The position numbers and the translations under genes are program-made. Source: Rhizobium etli 8C-3 (GTDB lineage Bacteria; Pseudomonadota; Alphaproteobacteria; Rhizobiales; Rhizobiaceae). Taken from it: 64,000 bases of DNA. The stretch is taken from the NCBI RefSeq assembly GCF_001908375.1, contig NZ_CP017241.1, positions 251,001 to 315,000 of the forward strand, written 5' to 3'. Numbering within the stretch: position 1 is the stretch's first letter; each line of letters begins with the position of its first letter. This document shows, in pieces, positions 7,517 through 17,402 of this stretch. The notes beneath the pieces were generated by a model that did no database searches, was not told the origin of the DNA, and was given only the letters and a program-made list of their open reading frames with translations.

Positions 7517-10444
7517 TCACCAGCCCTCGGACAGCACCTTTTCCAGCATGTCGGCGAAGAAGTCGGCGCTCTCGATGGTCAGGCAAAGCGGCGGCTTGAT
7601 CTTCAACACGTTCAGGTGGTCGCCGGTTGGCTGCATGATCACGCCGAGCTCGAGAAGACGGTTGCAGATGGCCGCCGTCTCTTGCGTGGCTGGCTCCAGC
7701 GTCGTTCTGTCGCGCACGAATTCAAGACCGAGATAGAGCCCCATGCCGTGGACGGCGCCCGCAATCGGGTGCTTGTCGATCAGAGCTGCGAGCCGGCTTT
7801 TAAGATGGTCCCCGACATCGCGTGCGTTGTCCTGGAGTTTTTCGTCCACCATGACGTCGAGCACCGTCATGCCGGCAACGCAACTGACGGGGCTGCCGCC
7901 GGAGGAGGAAAAGAAATAGCCTTCCTTTTCCAGCGATCCGGCGATTTCCTGCGTCGTAATCACCGCGCCGAGCGGGTGGCCGTTGCCCATACCCTTGGCG
8001 ATGGTGATGATATCGGGCACGACGCCCTGCTGTTCGAAGCCCCAGAAGTGATGTCCAAGCCTGCCATAGCCGACCTGCACCTCGTCGGCGATGCAGACTC
8101 CTCCGCGGGCGCGAACCTGAGCATAGACTTGCGATAAATATCCGTCCGGCAGAGAAATGCCGCCGGCGTTGCCATAGACGGATTCGGCAATGAAGCCCGC
8201 AAGCCCCTGCCCTTCGGCATCGATCGACTGCAAATCAGGCGCCATCGCGGTGAGATAGTCTCCGGCCGAATCGGGCCCACGAAATTCGCCGCGATAGGTG
8301 TTGGGTGAAGCGACCGCATGCACCCAATTCGGCCGGGTCGCCAGGGCCTGAGGATTGTCGGCAATCGAGGTTGAGACAGCCTCGCTTGCGACCGACCAGC
8401 CATGGTAGGCTTCCAGCAGGCAAAGCATGTTGCGCGCTCCCGTATGCGCCCAGGCGAGCCGGATCGCCAGGTCATTTGCCTCCGATCCGCTGTTGACGAG
8501 GAAGATACGGTCCAGTCCGTCGGGCGCCAGAGCTGCCAGTCGCTCGCAGAACTCGCCGATCGCTGCATAGTGGAAGCGCGAATTGGTGTTGAGCTTCAGC
8601 CATTGTTCGCCGATCGCTTCTGCCATGCGCGGATGCCCGTGGCCGAGAATCGTGACATTGTTGACCATGTCGAGATAGGCGCGCCCCTCGACATCGAACA
8701 TGTGTTCCTTCCAGCCGCGCTCGATCTGCGGCGGCACCTCGTAGTAATTCTTCTGCGGTTTTGCGAGATGTGCCTTTCGCCTCGAGAGCAGTCCTTCCGC
8801 CTCCGGCTCGGGCGCACGGGCGCCAGGCCCAAGCAGGCCTGCAGGCGAGGGGCAAAGGACCGACCAGGCGGCGGCCTCCTGCGGCGAGGCAAAGAGCGGC
8901 GGTTCGAACGAGGGAACCGTGCAAAGCTGGACACGCAAGCCGCCGAGCGAAGAGGCGTCGCCCGAGACGGTCCCGATGATCTGCCCCTGTTCCACCCCGG
9001 CGCCATCCTCGACAGAGAGTTCGAGGCCATCGAGATGCAGATTGATACCGTCGCCGATCAGGACGAGATGGTGGTTCTTGCAATCAATGCGTCCTGCAAA
9101 AGGTGCAGCAACGCGGTTGCCACCGGGGAGGCAGATGTCGGTATGCAGCGCGTAGGTCGATGGCTGCCTGGCGCTTCGAAGAACGGCGCGCGAAAGCCGG
9201 TATTCGCCGTAGCGGGTCGCGGCGATTCCCGCCTCATTCGCTGCGCGCGCCAAGAGCCGCCAGTCCATTTCCGCATTCAGCCAGTTTCCGGCCGCAAAAT
9301 GCGGGCTTTGAACGCCGAGGTCGAGATAGGCGATGTTTGCAAGGTCGATCTCCGGCAGAAGCGCGTGCCAGCCGGACATGTCGACCGTCGCCATGTCGGC
9401 GCCCACGGCGTCGAGGATTGCCGCCTCCATCAATTCGAAGGAAACGGACATGGCCGTGTCGAAGATCTGCCGTTCAAGCTTCAGATTGGCGCGGACGTAA
9501 TCGTTTTCCGGGTCGATCGAAATTTGCTGTTCGCTACTTGCGACGAGAATGACGGCGCGCGCCACAATCAGCGGCCAGAGCGCCTTCAGTTCCTCGTCTG
9601 TCAGCGGATAGATCTCGTGATAGGCCTTGACCGCGGGCAGGATGTAGAACGGATCGCCATCAGCCTGATGCAGCAGCGAGGCGCAGGTAACGGCAAGGTC
9701 GCCGACGAGCCAGCCTCGAATGATATCGCCGAAATCGATGACGCCATCAGGCATCGGCCGCCCTTGCTCATCAATCCTGCAGACGACGTTGTCGCCTGTT
9801 ACATCATGGTGCACGGCCTGGACGCGAAGCGATGGCGCAAGCGGCTGGATGCGGCGGACGGCAAGCACCATGCTCTTGGCGATGCGGTCGCGCGCCGCGC
9901 TGTCGGTGATGGCCGAAAGCAGCTGGACGGCAACAGGCCCTGCCCGGCGCAGGTCCCATTGCAGGCTGCGGTCGAGGCCGGAATGGTTGAAGTCGGCGAG
10001 CGCCTGTGCCAACCGGGCGCAGAGCGCGCCGAGGGCTGCGACCGAAACCTTGGGCAGGTATTTGCGATGCGTCAGCCCTTCGCCTTCGAGATATTCGAGC
10101 AGGCGCACCTTGAAGGTCTGTTCGCGGACCGTGACGGCGATGATGTCCTGGCCGTCCGTCGAGCTCATGACTCTCGGGACACGGGGCGTACCGTCCTTGC
10201 TGGTCAGATACCGGATTGCAGCATTCTGCGCCTCCAGTTCCAGCGTATCGTAGGCCATGTGGCAGATCTTCAGCACATAGCTGCCATCACCAGTATTGAT
10301 CCGGTAGTTGCGGTCCTGCTGGCTGCCGAGTTCCGTGATCGTGCCGTGGAGCCCGTAGCGGGATTGCAGGATCGTTTCTGCTTCGGCCGGCGTTACGTCC
10401 GGGCGCGGCAATTCCATACGATCGGCACGCGCATCATCGGTCAT
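7517..10444 (-). CDS. Three-domain protein: APH-like kinase + M23-like fold + class III PLP aminotransferase
   Basis: This 975-residue protein is a natural fusion. Residues about 20-330 form an aminoglycoside-phosphotransferase/homoserine-kinase-like domain with catalytic-loop [14 protein letters not shown] and metal-binding VIDFGDI. Residues about 400-530 resemble an M23/biotinyl-like beta fold ([27 protein letters not shown]) lacking clear zinc ligands. Residues about 555-975 are a class III aminotransferase; Lys817 in IAKGMGNG is the PLP lysine. The C-terminal part resembles the AGXT2L/ethanolamine-phosphate phospho-lyase branch, so it may first phosphorylate and then transform an amino alcohol or related amine. 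I chose the ATG at 10444 because GGGGGAT precedes it; an ATG at 10459 is possible. Confidence 0.88.
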   Translation of the reverse strand: MTDDARADRMELPRPDVTPAEAETILQSRYGLHGTITELGSQQDRNYRINTGDGSYVLKICHMAYDTLELEAQNAAIRYLTSKDGTPRVPRVMSSTDGQDIIAVTVREQTFKVRLLEYLEGEGLTHRKYLPKVSVAALGALCARLAQALADFNHSGLDRSLQWDLRRAGPVAVQLLSAITDSAARDRIAKSMVLAVRRIQPLAPSLRVQAVHHDVTGDNVVCRIDEQGRPMPDGVIDFGDIIRGWLVGDLAVTCASLLHQADGDPFYILPAVKAYHEIYPLTDEELKALWPLIVARAVILVASSEQQISIDPENDYVRANLKLERQIFDTAMSVSFELMEAAILDAVGADMATVDMSGWHALLPEIDLANIAYLDLGVQSPHFAAGNWLNAEMDWRLLARAANEAGIAATRYGEYRLSRAVLRSARQPSTYALHTDICLPGGNRVAAPFAGRIDCKNHHLVLIGDGINLHLDGLELSVEDGAGVEQGQIIGTVSGDASSLGGLRVQLCTVPSFEPPLFASPQEAAAWSVLCPSPAGLLGPGARAPEPEAEGLLSRRKAHLAKPQKNYYEVPPQIERGWKEHMFDVEGRAYLDMVNNVTILGHGHPRMAEAIGEQWLKLNTNSRFHYAAIGEFCERLAALAPDGLDRIFLVNSGSEANDLAIRLAWAHTGARNMLCLLEAYHGWSVASEAVSTSIADNPQALATRPNWVHAVASPNTYRGEFRGPDSAGDYLTAMAPDLQSIDAEGQGLAGFIAESVYGNAGGISLPDGYLSQVYAQVRARGGVCIADEVQVGYGRLGHHFWGFEQQGVVPDIITIAKGMGNGHPLGAVITTQEIAGSLEKEGYFFSSSGGSPVSCVAGMTVLDVMVDEKLQDNARDVGDHLKSRLAALIDKHPIAGAVHGMGLYLGLEFVRDRTTLEPATQETAAICNRLLELGVIMQPTGDHLNVLKIKPPLCLTIESADFFADMLEKVLSEGW

Positions 10445-10538
10445 GGCATCCCCCAGCATGATTCGATTTTCCACATTAAGCAGATAATCGAATGCATGGC
10501 ATAGGCAAGCGCTCACTACTACCCTTTCGGGTGCGGTT

Positions 10539-11423
10539 TCAACCCATACGTTCGGAGGCGTAGCTTCCCGGGCTTGCCGGGAAGACGACGGTGCGGTTGC
10601 CGTTCAAGAAGACGCGGCGATGAATATGGGCATGAATGGCGCGTGCCAGCACCTGGCTTTCGACGTCGCGGCCGATCGAGACATAGTCCTCGGCACTCTG
10701 GGCATGCGTGATGCGCGCCGTGTCCTGCTCGATGATTGGACCCTCGTCGAGGTCGGCGGTGACGTAGTGCGCCGTGGCGCCGATCAGCTTTACGCCGCGC
10801 TCGTGGGCCTGCTTGTACGGGTTGGCGCCCTTGAAGGACGGCAGGAAGGAATGGTGGATATTGATGATCCGGCCTGACATCTTGCGGCACATCGCATCGG
10901 AAAGCACTTGCATATAGCGGGCGAGCACGATCAGTTCCGTGCCGGTCTGGTCGACGAGCTCAAGCAGCTGGGCTTCGGCCTGCGGCTTGTTCTCCTTGGT
11001 GACCTTGATGTGATGGAAGGGAATGTCGTGGTTGACCACGACCTTTTGATAGTCGAAGTGATTGGACACGACGCCGACGATGTCGATCGGCAGTGCGCCG
11101 ATTTTCCAGCGGTAGAGCAGGTCGTTCAAGCAGTGGCCGAAGCGGGAGACCATCAAGAGCACCTTCATGCGGCTGTCCCCGTCGTGGATTTCAGCCTCCA
11201 TCGCGAATTTCTCGGCAATCGGCTTGAAGCCTTCCTTCAGCGCCGGCAGTGCAACGCCTTCCTCGGAAATGAAGCTGACGCGGGTGAAGAATTTGCCGGT
11301 GTCGAGGTCGTCGAACTGCGAGCTATCGACGATGTTGCAACCCTGCTCGGCGAGATAATTCGAAATCGCCGCCACGATGCCGCGCGTCGATTGGCACGAT
11401 ACAGTCAGTACATAATGCGTCAT
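10539..11423 (-). CDS. purU: Formyltetrahydrofolate deformylase
   Basis: PurU hydrolyses 10-formyl-tetrahydrofolate to formate and tetrahydrofolate in the cytoplasm, balancing one-carbon pools and feeding formate to purine synthesis. The 294-residue protein has an N-terminal ACT domain (about 4-85, with SCQSTRGIVAAISNYLAEQGCNI split across its first helix). A formyltransferase-type catalytic domain follows, with VVSNHFDY, the conserved LARYMQVLS, and the catalytic IINIHHSFLPSFKG. The Asp/His pair of the family is present around ATAHYVTADLDEGPII. It lies 94 bases upstream of the three-domain aminotransferase gene on the same strand, so the two may share a transcript. Confidence 0.96.
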   Translation of the reverse strand: MTHYVLTVSCQSTRGIVAAISNYLAEQGCNIVDSSQFDDLDTGKFFTRVSFISEEGVALPALKEGFKPIAEKFAMEAEIHDGDSRMKVLLMVSRFGHCLNDLLYRWKIGALPIDIVGVVSNHFDYQKVVVNHDIPFHHIKVTKENKPQAEAQLLELVDQTGTELIVLARYMQVLSDAMCRKMSGRIINIHHSFLPSFKGANPYKQAHERGVKLIGATAHYVTADLDEGPIIEQDTARITHAQSAEDYVSIGRDVESQVLARAIHAHIHRRVFLNGNRTVVFPASPGSYASERMG

Positions 11424-11637
11424 GGCTTTCTTCTCTTTCGCGGCATTAGCCGACAGGTCTGCTTAGATCAAAGCAGCTACGCCGCATAGGCGAAGCTCTT
11501 TCGTTCGTGCAACGTTTGCAAGAGAAGCTGTCAAGGACTTGCAGGCTCCTGCATCCGCTCGTTACGCTCCAACTTACGCAAATCATGGCGAGGCTTTGTT
11601 CCGCCTGCGCCGTCGCGTATCCCCGCCGCGCAACCGC

Positions 11638-12882
11638 TCAGGCAGAAACCGGCATGCCCACTTTACCGGCAGCGCGTTTCCCGCGCACGCCCTCGTTGAC
11701 CCTCAGGAAGCCGACGAGCAGCCAGACGAGGCCGGCCGTCTTCATGGAGAATATCGCCGTGGAGCCGATCATCAGGTTCAGGAACATGAAAAGCGACAGC
11801 GAATGGGCAAGACGCTTCTGGTTCGGCGTCTCGCTTGCCGGGAAAAAGGAGACGAACAGCCAGAAGAGGATGAGGCCGAAGATCGTGGCGCCATAGGTTA
11901 TGTAGACGTAGCCGCTGTCGACAAAGGTCGTGGCTTTCTCGAGTTCAAGGCCAAGTGCAGCCGGGATATCCATCGCGAGGATGTTCCGGATTGTACCGCT
12001 GATGCGGCCGACGAAATCGTCGTCATGGGCATCGGGACGGAATGCATGGATGACGAAGCCCATGACGATAATCGTCGGCATCATCAAGAAATCGCAAATC
12101 TTCGGAATCCACGGAAAGATAAAGTAGCCGCCGAGGCAGGCCAGGCTGAATATCAGCATCGTACGCGTGTCGTTGGTCACGAGGATCAGCATGACGGCGA
12201 ACACGAAGAGCAGCCGGTCGAACGATCTCAGGCGATTGGAAAAACTGACGAGATAGATGACCAGCACGCCACAGAAATTGGCAAGGGACACCTGCTCCAG
12301 GAAGATCGATGAGGACCGGTGATCGATAATTCCGAAGGAAAAGCGGGACGGGAAGCCGAGCGCGCCGCGAAACAGCCCGATGTCGCTATAGGTGGCGCGC
12401 GGCACGCCGCGGGTGTTTTCGAAATATTCAGCCGGATGGAAGAGCGCCACATAGGCTTGCACAGAGACAATCTCGCAGATCAGCACCGCCAGCACGACAA
12501 CGCAGCATAACTTGAATATCAGCTTCAGCGTTCGTTCGTTCGTCCATCGGCCCATGATGACGAAAGCGAAGATGATGAGCACGTTGCGCAGGTGGTCGAT
12601 ATAGCCTGAGCGATTGACCGCGATCACATAGATGGTGAGGAGGATTGTCGCCAGCAAATAGCCAAGCGGAGCGAGGTCTTCTTCATAAAGGCCCCTCTTC
12701 AAAAGGAAGCCAAATGAATAGATCAGCAGCAGGATTTCGCTGAGGGCGACATGTGACGACGCAAGGGGCGTGATGTTGTGATTGATGAAGGCGAGAATGC
12801 AATTATAAGTGACCGCCAGCACGCCGACTGCCAGGATGCCGTAGTCGATCGGTTCCTTCGTTGTTGCATCTCGCTGCTCCAT
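11638..12882 (-). CDS. O-antigen ligase/polymerase-like polytopic membrane protein
   Basis: The 414-residue product is strongly hydrophobic with roughly ten to twelve transmembrane segments and one large periplasmic loop (about 145-185, with HPAEYFENTRGVPRATYSD). This is the layout of Wzy/WaaL/ExoQ-type polysaccharide polymerases and ligases. Those proteins share little sequence, so the exact activity is inferred. I chose the ATG at 12882, six bases after the stop of the glycosidase gene, which makes an operon with it. A GTG at 12909 would overlap that gene by 22 bases. Its neighbours (GH5 enzyme, Wzz-like protein) support a surface-polysaccharide role. Confidence 0.75.
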   Translation of the reverse strand: MEQRDATTKEPIDYGILAVGVLAVTYNCILAFINHNITPLASSHVALSEILLLIYSFGFLLKRGLYEEDLAPLGYLLATILLTIYVIAVNRSGYIDHLRNVLIIFAFVIMGRWTNERTLKLIFKLCCVVVLAVLICEIVSVQAYVALFHPAEYFENTRGVPRATYSDIGLFRGALGFPSRFSFGIIDHRSSSIFLEQVSLANFCGVLVIYLVSFSNRLRSFDRLLFVFAVMLILVTNDTRTMLIFSLACLGGYFIFPWIPKICDFLMMPTIIVMGFVIHAFRPDAHDDDFVGRISGTIRNILAMDIPAALGLELEKATTFVDSGYVYITYGATIFGLILFWLFVSFFPASETPNQKRLAHSLSLFMFLNLMIGSTAIFSMKTAGLVWLLVGFLRVNEGVRGKRAAGKVGMPVSA

Positions 12883-12887
12883 CTCCG

Positions 12888-13952
12888 CTACCTGCCCATC
12901 GTCCGGCACGCGTCCTCGGCAGGAGAAGGCGCCTTGGCGGCGGCTTCCAGCACCGCGATCTGCTTTCGCTCATGGCCCTCGTGGGGCTGCACGTTCAAGG
13001 GCTCGCTTTCTGGCCACCAGTCGCCGGCCACCCAATAGGTCCAGCCAAGCCAGACGTCGGAATTGTCGTGGATCGCATCCAGAACCGACTTCAAGCCGGC
13101 GATGCATTCCGGTGCCTGCGAAACGCCGAATTCGCCCAGCAGGACCTTGGTGCCGTTCTTGCGAGCCCAATCGGACATGCCGATGATGGCATTCCTGGCA
13201 TTCTCACTGCCGGAGCATTCGTCATGCGTGCCGGAAAAGTCGCTGTCGAAATATTGGTGAACCTCGAAGGCATAGTTCTTGCGCGGGTCCTTGACGCCGA
13301 GCATCACGGTGTCGTTTGGCCCGCCCGGGCCATCGGACTGCCAGGAATGGGCGCCTGTCCATTTCGTGCCCGGCACGAGGATCAGATTGTTGGCGCCGAC
13401 TGCCCGGATGCCGCGGAACGCCGCGTTGGCTGCGTTCAGCCATTTGTCGCTGGCAATGTCGTGTGGCTCGTTCATGAGCCCGAAAATCACGTCGTCCTGG
13501 TTGGCAAATTCGGATGCGAGTCTTGTCCAGAAATCTGCAAATGCCAGCGTCGTCGCCGGCGGTGTCCCGACTTGGGTTTTCTTGTACTGGGCATAATTGT
13601 GCGGATCGAGAATGACGCTCATCTTATGTTTTCGAAAAAGCGCCACCGTGTCCTTGATGCGCTGGAGTTCGGCGTCGTCCAATGCCTGCCCGAGTTCGGG
13701 CTGCAGCCGCTCCCACAAGAAAGGCAAGCGGACGATATTCATCCCCTTCTGCTTGAAGTAGCCGATCGTCACTTCGGAGGGGTAGGCATAGTCCTTGAAA
13801 ACCTCTCCCTCCGGATTGCCGAATTCTCCACCGGAAAGGTTGATGCCGCGAAAGCAGGGGCCCGCGGCGTCGGCAGGGCCCGCGTTCCACGGCAGCATTG
13901 CTGCCGCGGCAATCGTCAGCATGTGGCGCCTTGGGGAAAACGCGGCCTTCAT
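12888..13952 (-). CDS. Exported glycoside hydrolase family 5 (endoglucanase-like)
   Basis: The 354-residue protein is a GH5 (cellulase family) beta-glycanase. Residues about 1-30 are a signal peptide; SPRRHML before the hydrophobic core has a twin-arginine look, though Sec export is also possible. The (beta/alpha)8 landmarks are GINLSGGEFG, NIVRLPFLWERL, ILDPHNYA, the acid/base Glu162 in LMNEPHD, VHQYFDSD, and the nucleophile Glu274 in LLGEFGVS. An upstream ATG at 13979 would add nine residues. It probably trims or releases an exopolysaccharide or cellulose. It is the first gene of a two-gene minus-strand operon with the polymerase-like protein and is divergent from the Wzz-like gene. Confidence 0.9.
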   Translation of the reverse strand: MKAAFSPRRHMLTIAAAAMLPWNAGPADAAGPCFRGINLSGGEFGNPEGEVFKDYAYPSEVTIGYFKQKGMNIVRLPFLWERLQPELGQALDDAELQRIKDTVALFRKHKMSVILDPHNYAQYKKTQVGTPPATTLAFADFWTRLASEFANQDDVIFGLMNEPHDIASDKWLNAANAAFRGIRAVGANNLILVPGTKWTGAHSWQSDGPGGPNDTVMLGVKDPRKNYAFEVHQYFDSDFSGTHDECSGSENARNAIIGMSDWARKNGTKVLLGEFGVSQAPECIAGLKSVLDAIHDNSDVWLGWTYWVAGDWWPESEPLNVQPHEGHERKQIAVLEAAAKAPSPAEDACRTMGR

Positions 13953-14085
13953 CGATCTCGCTTTCAGGAGTTCTGCCATGTTCCGGCAATATCGGGTAGG
14001 GTATCTTAACGCTCCGTTAGCTAAGGATTTCTAAAGTCGGTCTACCTCCGCCAAAGATCTGTGTCGGCAGGTCACGAGTGTGTTC

Positions 14086-15681
14086 ATGAGCCAATTCGAC
14101 AGGAACAGGGTTAGTCGGCTGCCTAGCTGGCGAAGCTACGAGCCTGCGCCAACCGCGCCGGAAAGCTCTCCCGCGCGCGCGCCTGTCCTCAGGCCTGGTG
14201 ATTTCGCAAAATCCAATCCCGAGCCGGAGGCGCAGCCGTCGCCCGCACCGCCAGAAAAGGACTTGCGCCGGACACAGCCTGTGCCATTGAAGCCGCAGCC
14301 TGCCATTGTCCGCGCAGTGCCGGTTTCAGTCGATCCTGACGCGCCGCTTGTCGATACGCGCTCGGTCATCTTTGCGATCTGGAACAGAAGGCTGATTGTC
14401 CTCGCCCTGACCGCGCTCGGCGCTTTGGCGGGCGGCGCCCTGCTGCCGTTGCTGCCGCAAAAATTCACCGCAAGCACCAGCCTTTACTTCGACCCGCGCC
14501 AGATCGGACTTGCTGATCCGCAGACACAATCAACGACGATTTCGCCCGAGATGATTTCGTCGATGATCGACAGCCAGGTGCAGATTTTGATGTCCGGAAA
14601 TGTGCTGCGCCGGGTTGCCGATACGATGAAGCTTGCAGAGGATCCGGAATTCAACGGCGGCCGGAGCGACGACGCAGCTGTGGTCGGCGCCCTTGAGAAG
14701 GCGCTCACGATCACCCGCCAGAGCAGCACCTATGTCGTATCGCTGACGGCCGTGACGAACAACCCGGAGAAATCCGCCAAGCTTGCAAACCAGGTCGTGA
14801 CTTCCTTCATGCAGGAGGAAAGCAGTGCCTCGACAGGTCTGTATAAGAATACCGCGGCGACGCTCGATGTTCGATTGACCGATCTGCGCCAGAAAGTGCA
14901 GGAGGCCGAGCAGGCCGTCGAGACCTTCCGCGCCGACAACGACATGGCGGCAACGGAGGGCAATCTGATTTCCGACCAGCGCCTTGCCTCGTTGAATACG
15001 CTGCTGCTGACTGCGCAGGAAAAGACGATTCAGGCCAAGGCCCGCGCGGATGCGGCCGCCAATATGAGCTTCGAGGATGTCGTCGCCAATAGTCGAACCG
15101 AGGGCGGTTCTGTGAACTCGTCGCTCGCGAGCCTTCGACAGCAATATTCCGCGCAGGCCGCAGCCGTCGGCAGCCTCGAAAGCCAGATGGGTGCGCGCCA
15201 TCCGCGCCTGCAGGCCGCCCGCTCGTCACTGCAGAGCATTTCGGGCGAAATAAAGGGGGAATTGCAGCGCATGGTGGCTTCGGCGCGCGCCGATTACGAG
15301 CAGGCGACAAAGGCCGAGGAGGCGATTGCCAAGGAACTTAACATTCAAAAGGCACTGCAGGCGACCACGTCCGACAAGCAAGTGGAACTCAACGAACTGC
15401 AGCGCAAGGCGACGGCCGCCCGGGAAATCTACGAGAGCGTCCTGAAGCGCTCCAGCCAGACGACCGAGGAGCAGAACCTTCCGCAGAGCAATATCCGCGT
15501 CATTTCAGAAGCCGAACCCCCAACGAAAGCGGACGGCCCCGGCAAGAAGACCCTGTTGGTCGCCGGCGTCATCGGCGGGCTGTTCACCGGCTTTGCCGCC
15601 GGCGCGGCATTTGCGATCCTGGCAAGCCTCTTTGCCCATCCGGTCATTCGGAGCTATTTCCGCCGGCACGCCCAGCGGTAG
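14086..15681 (+). CDS. Wzz/GumC-type polysaccharide chain-length/export protein
   Basis: This 531-residue polysaccharide co-polymerase starts with a Pro-rich cytoplasmic tail of about 85 residues. It then has a transmembrane helix at about 103-123 (RLIVLALTALGALAGGALL), the Wzz beta-strand segment QKFTASTSLYFDPRQIGL, and a long periplasmic coiled coil (about 240-460, many Glu/Gln/Ala heptads). A second membrane helix lies near 495-518. No cytoplasmic tyrosine kinase domain is fused; the protein ends soon after the second helix, so a separate BY-kinase would be expected if any. The start is an ATG at 14086; a GTG at 14080 is an alternative. It is divergent from the GH5/polymerase operon, indicating one locus. 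Confidence 0.88.
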   Translation: MSQFDRNRVSRLPSWRSYEPAPTAPESSPARAPVLRPGDFAKSNPEPEAQPSPAPPEKDLRRTQPVPLKPQPAIVRAVPVSVDPDAPLVDTRSVIFAIWNRRLIVLALTALGALAGGALLPLLPQKFTASTSLYFDPRQIGLADPQTQSTTISPEMISSMIDSQVQILMSGNVLRRVADTMKLAEDPEFNGGRSDDAAVVGALEKALTITRQSSTYVVSLTAVTNNPEKSAKLANQVVTSFMQEESSASTGLYKNTAATLDVRLTDLRQKVQEAEQAVETFRADNDMAATEGNLISDQRLASLNTLLLTAQEKTIQAKARADAAANMSFEDVVANSRTEGGSVNSSLASLRQQYSAQAAAVGSLESQMGARHPRLQAARSSLQSISGEIKGELQRMVASARADYEQATKAEEAIAKELNIQKALQATTSDKQVELNELQRKATAAREIYESVLKRSSQTTEEQNLPQSNIRVISEAEPPTKADGPGKKTLLVAGVIGGLFTGFAAGAAFAILASLFAHPVIRSYFRRHAQR

Positions 15682-15795
15682 AGGGCTTCGAAATCAATTT
15701 GTCGTGCCCGTGCCTGCTCGACGGCTTGATGCCTGCTTTGCTGCTTCCTAGATTTGAGGACGCTGGAGCCCCTCCTGCGATGAAAGGTCACCGAT

Positions 15796-16128
15796 ATGCG
15801 ATCCCTGCCGATGTTGCTCGCTGCCCTTTCTGTTGTCAGCGGCGTGATCGCCGGGCCGGCTTTTGCAGCGGATTGGAGCCGGGCGGGCAAAGCAGACATT
15901 CAGCCCCTTTATCCCTATCCCGATCTCCCCGGTGTCAAGTCTCAGCCTGACAAGAGGGATGAGGAACAATATGCCTGCCGCACCGAAACACGCGGCATCC
16001 GTCGCAATGGGGACTGGATCTTCCGCTCCGGCGGCATGCCAACCACCGTCTATGTTTGCGATCGCGACGGCTATGTGACCCAAGGGACGAGAGTGCCTGC
16101 AAGAGGCCATTATCAGCCGGTGCGCTGA
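15796..16128 (+). CDS. Secreted hypothetical protein, 110 residues
   Basis: Residues 1-24 form a clear Sec signal peptide (hydrophobic core LLAALSVVSGVIA, cleavage after PAFA). The mature part is about 86 residues, with two cysteines (Cys61 in EQYACRTET and one in YVCDRDG) that could form a disulfide. It is rich in Arg, Gly and Tyr and resembles small periplasmic proteins found in Rhizobiales, but I cannot name a family. It follows the Wzz-like gene by about 115 bases and ends four bases before the convergent DoxX gene. Confidence 0.75.
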   Translation: MRSLPMLLAALSVVSGVIAGPAFAADWSRAGKADIQPLYPYPDLPGVKSQPDKRDEEQYACRTETRGIRRNGDWIFRSGGMPTTVYVCDRDGYVTQGTRVPARGHYQPVR

Positions 16129-16132
16129 GGCT

Positions 16133-16615
16133 TCATGCCGTGCGGGCAAAATGTCGTGCGATGAAGTGGTCGATTGAAATGCGTCCCGGTCCGCCTGCGA
16201 TGATAACCAGAAAGCAGACGGCCCAGGTGCCGTGTGTCGGCCATGCATCGGGATAGACGAAGATTTCGATCACCAGCGTCATTCCGAGAAGAGCCAGTGC
16301 CGAGAGCCGGCTTGCAAATCCCATGATGAGAAGAGCCGGGAACAGGTGCTCGGCGAAGGCTGCAAGATGCGCGGCGAGCCAGGGATCGATAAACGGCAGC
16401 CGGTATTCCGTCTGGAACAGATAGACGGCATTATCGGAAACGCGCCAGCCGTCGAGCTTGGTTTGCCCGGATTGCCAGAATACCGCGCCGATCGAGATGC
16501 GTGAAATCAGGGCGATCAGGTCGTGCGGGATATGACCGAGGAGACGAAGCACACCGCTGAGTTTCTGCGGAAGGCCGCGAGCTTCTATCCTTGTCATGGT
16601 GCTCTCTTCATTCAT
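16133..16615 (-). CDS. DoxX family membrane protein of the bufferin operon
   Basis: This 160-residue DoxX/DoxD-like protein has four predicted membrane helices (about 35-55, 80-105, 105-125 and 130-150). The family signature RISIGAVFWQSGQTKLDGW is at the start of the first and FAEHLFPALLIMGFASRL is in the second half. It starts at an ATG at 16615, eight bases inside the end of the BufC-like gene, so it is translationally coupled as the last gene of the operon. DoxX-family genes frequently close bufferin operons, where they may serve redox or quinone-linked functions in the membrane. Its precise role is not established. Confidence 0.88.
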   Translation of the reverse strand: MNEESTMTRIEARGLPQKLSGVLRLLGHIPHDLIALISRISIGAVFWQSGQTKLDGWRVSDNAVYLFQTEYRLPFIDPWLAAHLAAFAEHLFPALLIMGFASRLSALALLGMTLVIEIFVYPDAWPTHGTWAVCFLVIIAGGPGRISIDHFIARHFARTA

Positions 16616-17402
16616 GATTGTCTCCCGCGCCGTTCCAGCGCACGTCGATGAAGGCGCCGGCCTGCAGCGCGCCGGCGAGGTTGGATGAAAGATCGAAATC
16701 CGGCGCCGCTTCCGTGGCGTGCTCCAAGGCGGCAACGAGTGCGGCACCCTTTGCAAGTTCCGATAGGAAGGTCGCTCCGCCTGCCGGCAGACGATGCACT
16801 TCGACAATCGTACCTGGCCTCACGACCAACACGTCCTCGCCGCTCCAGTCTTCAATCGGCCGAAGCTCCATCTCGCCGGCATTCATTGCCCAGATGGTCA
16901 CAATCGGATGAGGGGATGTGAGGACCGACAGGGAGGGGTGGGCGAGGAATGTCAACTCGGCGAGGCGATCCGGATCGATTGCGGCCAGCCGCTCGGCCTG
17001 CAGCGGAGCCGCGTCTGCCGCGTGGTAGGCTCGCCCGCGCGCCGCTTCCAGACGGATCACATCCGCAAGATAGGCGACGTCCCTGGCGGGCTCGAAGCGT
17101 TCGACGAAATCCGCAAGGTCGTCGCCGTATGCAAGAAGCAGCGGCGAGCGCGGCGGACAGAGCCGAATGAATTCATGCGACATCGCGGCAAAGAACTCTT
17201 TGCCGACGATCTTTTCGGCCACGGGAAACCGAGAGGCGAGCGCCCCCGTCAGTCCGATCGCCACGTTGTTGCGATAGACGCCAAAACGGCGCTTCGGCCG
17301 CGGCCCATTCCAGGCGGTCAAGCCTTCGGGAACCGGCAGGGAGATGTCGGTCAGTGCTGCTGCGAAGTCGTCTTGCGTCGTGGTTGGCACAGAGAACCTC
17401 AT
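16608..17402 (-). CDS. bufC: HvfC/BufC-type partner protein (DUF2063 N-terminal domain)
   Basis: The 264-residue protein carries the DUF2063 (HvfC/BufC N-terminal) domain, with [39 protein letters not shown] sequence split over residues 40-65, and [20 protein letters not shown]. In this family the protein is thought to act as a recognition partner for the DUF692/MNIO enzyme that modifies the precursor peptide. Its ATG overlaps the stop of bufB by four bases (ATGA), and its end overlaps the DoxX gene. The tight overlaps mean one polycistron. Function is from family knowledge, not directly visible. Confidence 0.9.
   Translation of the reverse strand: MRFSVPTTTQDDFAAALTDISLPVPEGLTAWNGPRPKRRFGVYRNNVAIGLTGALASRFPVAEKIVGKEFFAAMSHEFIRLCPPRSPLLLAYGDDLADFVERFEPARDVAYLADVIRLEAARGRAYHAADAAPLQAERLAAIDPDRLAELTFLAHPSLSVLTSPHPIVTIWAMNAGEMELRPIEDWSGEDVLVVRPGTIVEVHRLPAGGATFLSELAKGAALVAALEHATEAAPDFDLSSNLAGALQAGAFIDVRWNGAGDNHE

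Noticed and set aside
8402..10504. 700-residue open frame on the plus strand
   Set aside because: It lies entirely antisense to the three-domain aminotransferase protein, is rich in Arg, Asp and His as expected of a GC-rich mirror frame, and shows no domain.
11424..11637. Riboswitch upstream of purU
   Set aside because: The leader has small hairpins but none matches the glycine or tetrahydrofolate riboswitch layouts I know.
12861..14009. 382-residue plus-strand frame
   Set aside because: Antisense to the GH5 gene, whose catalytic glutamates are clear.
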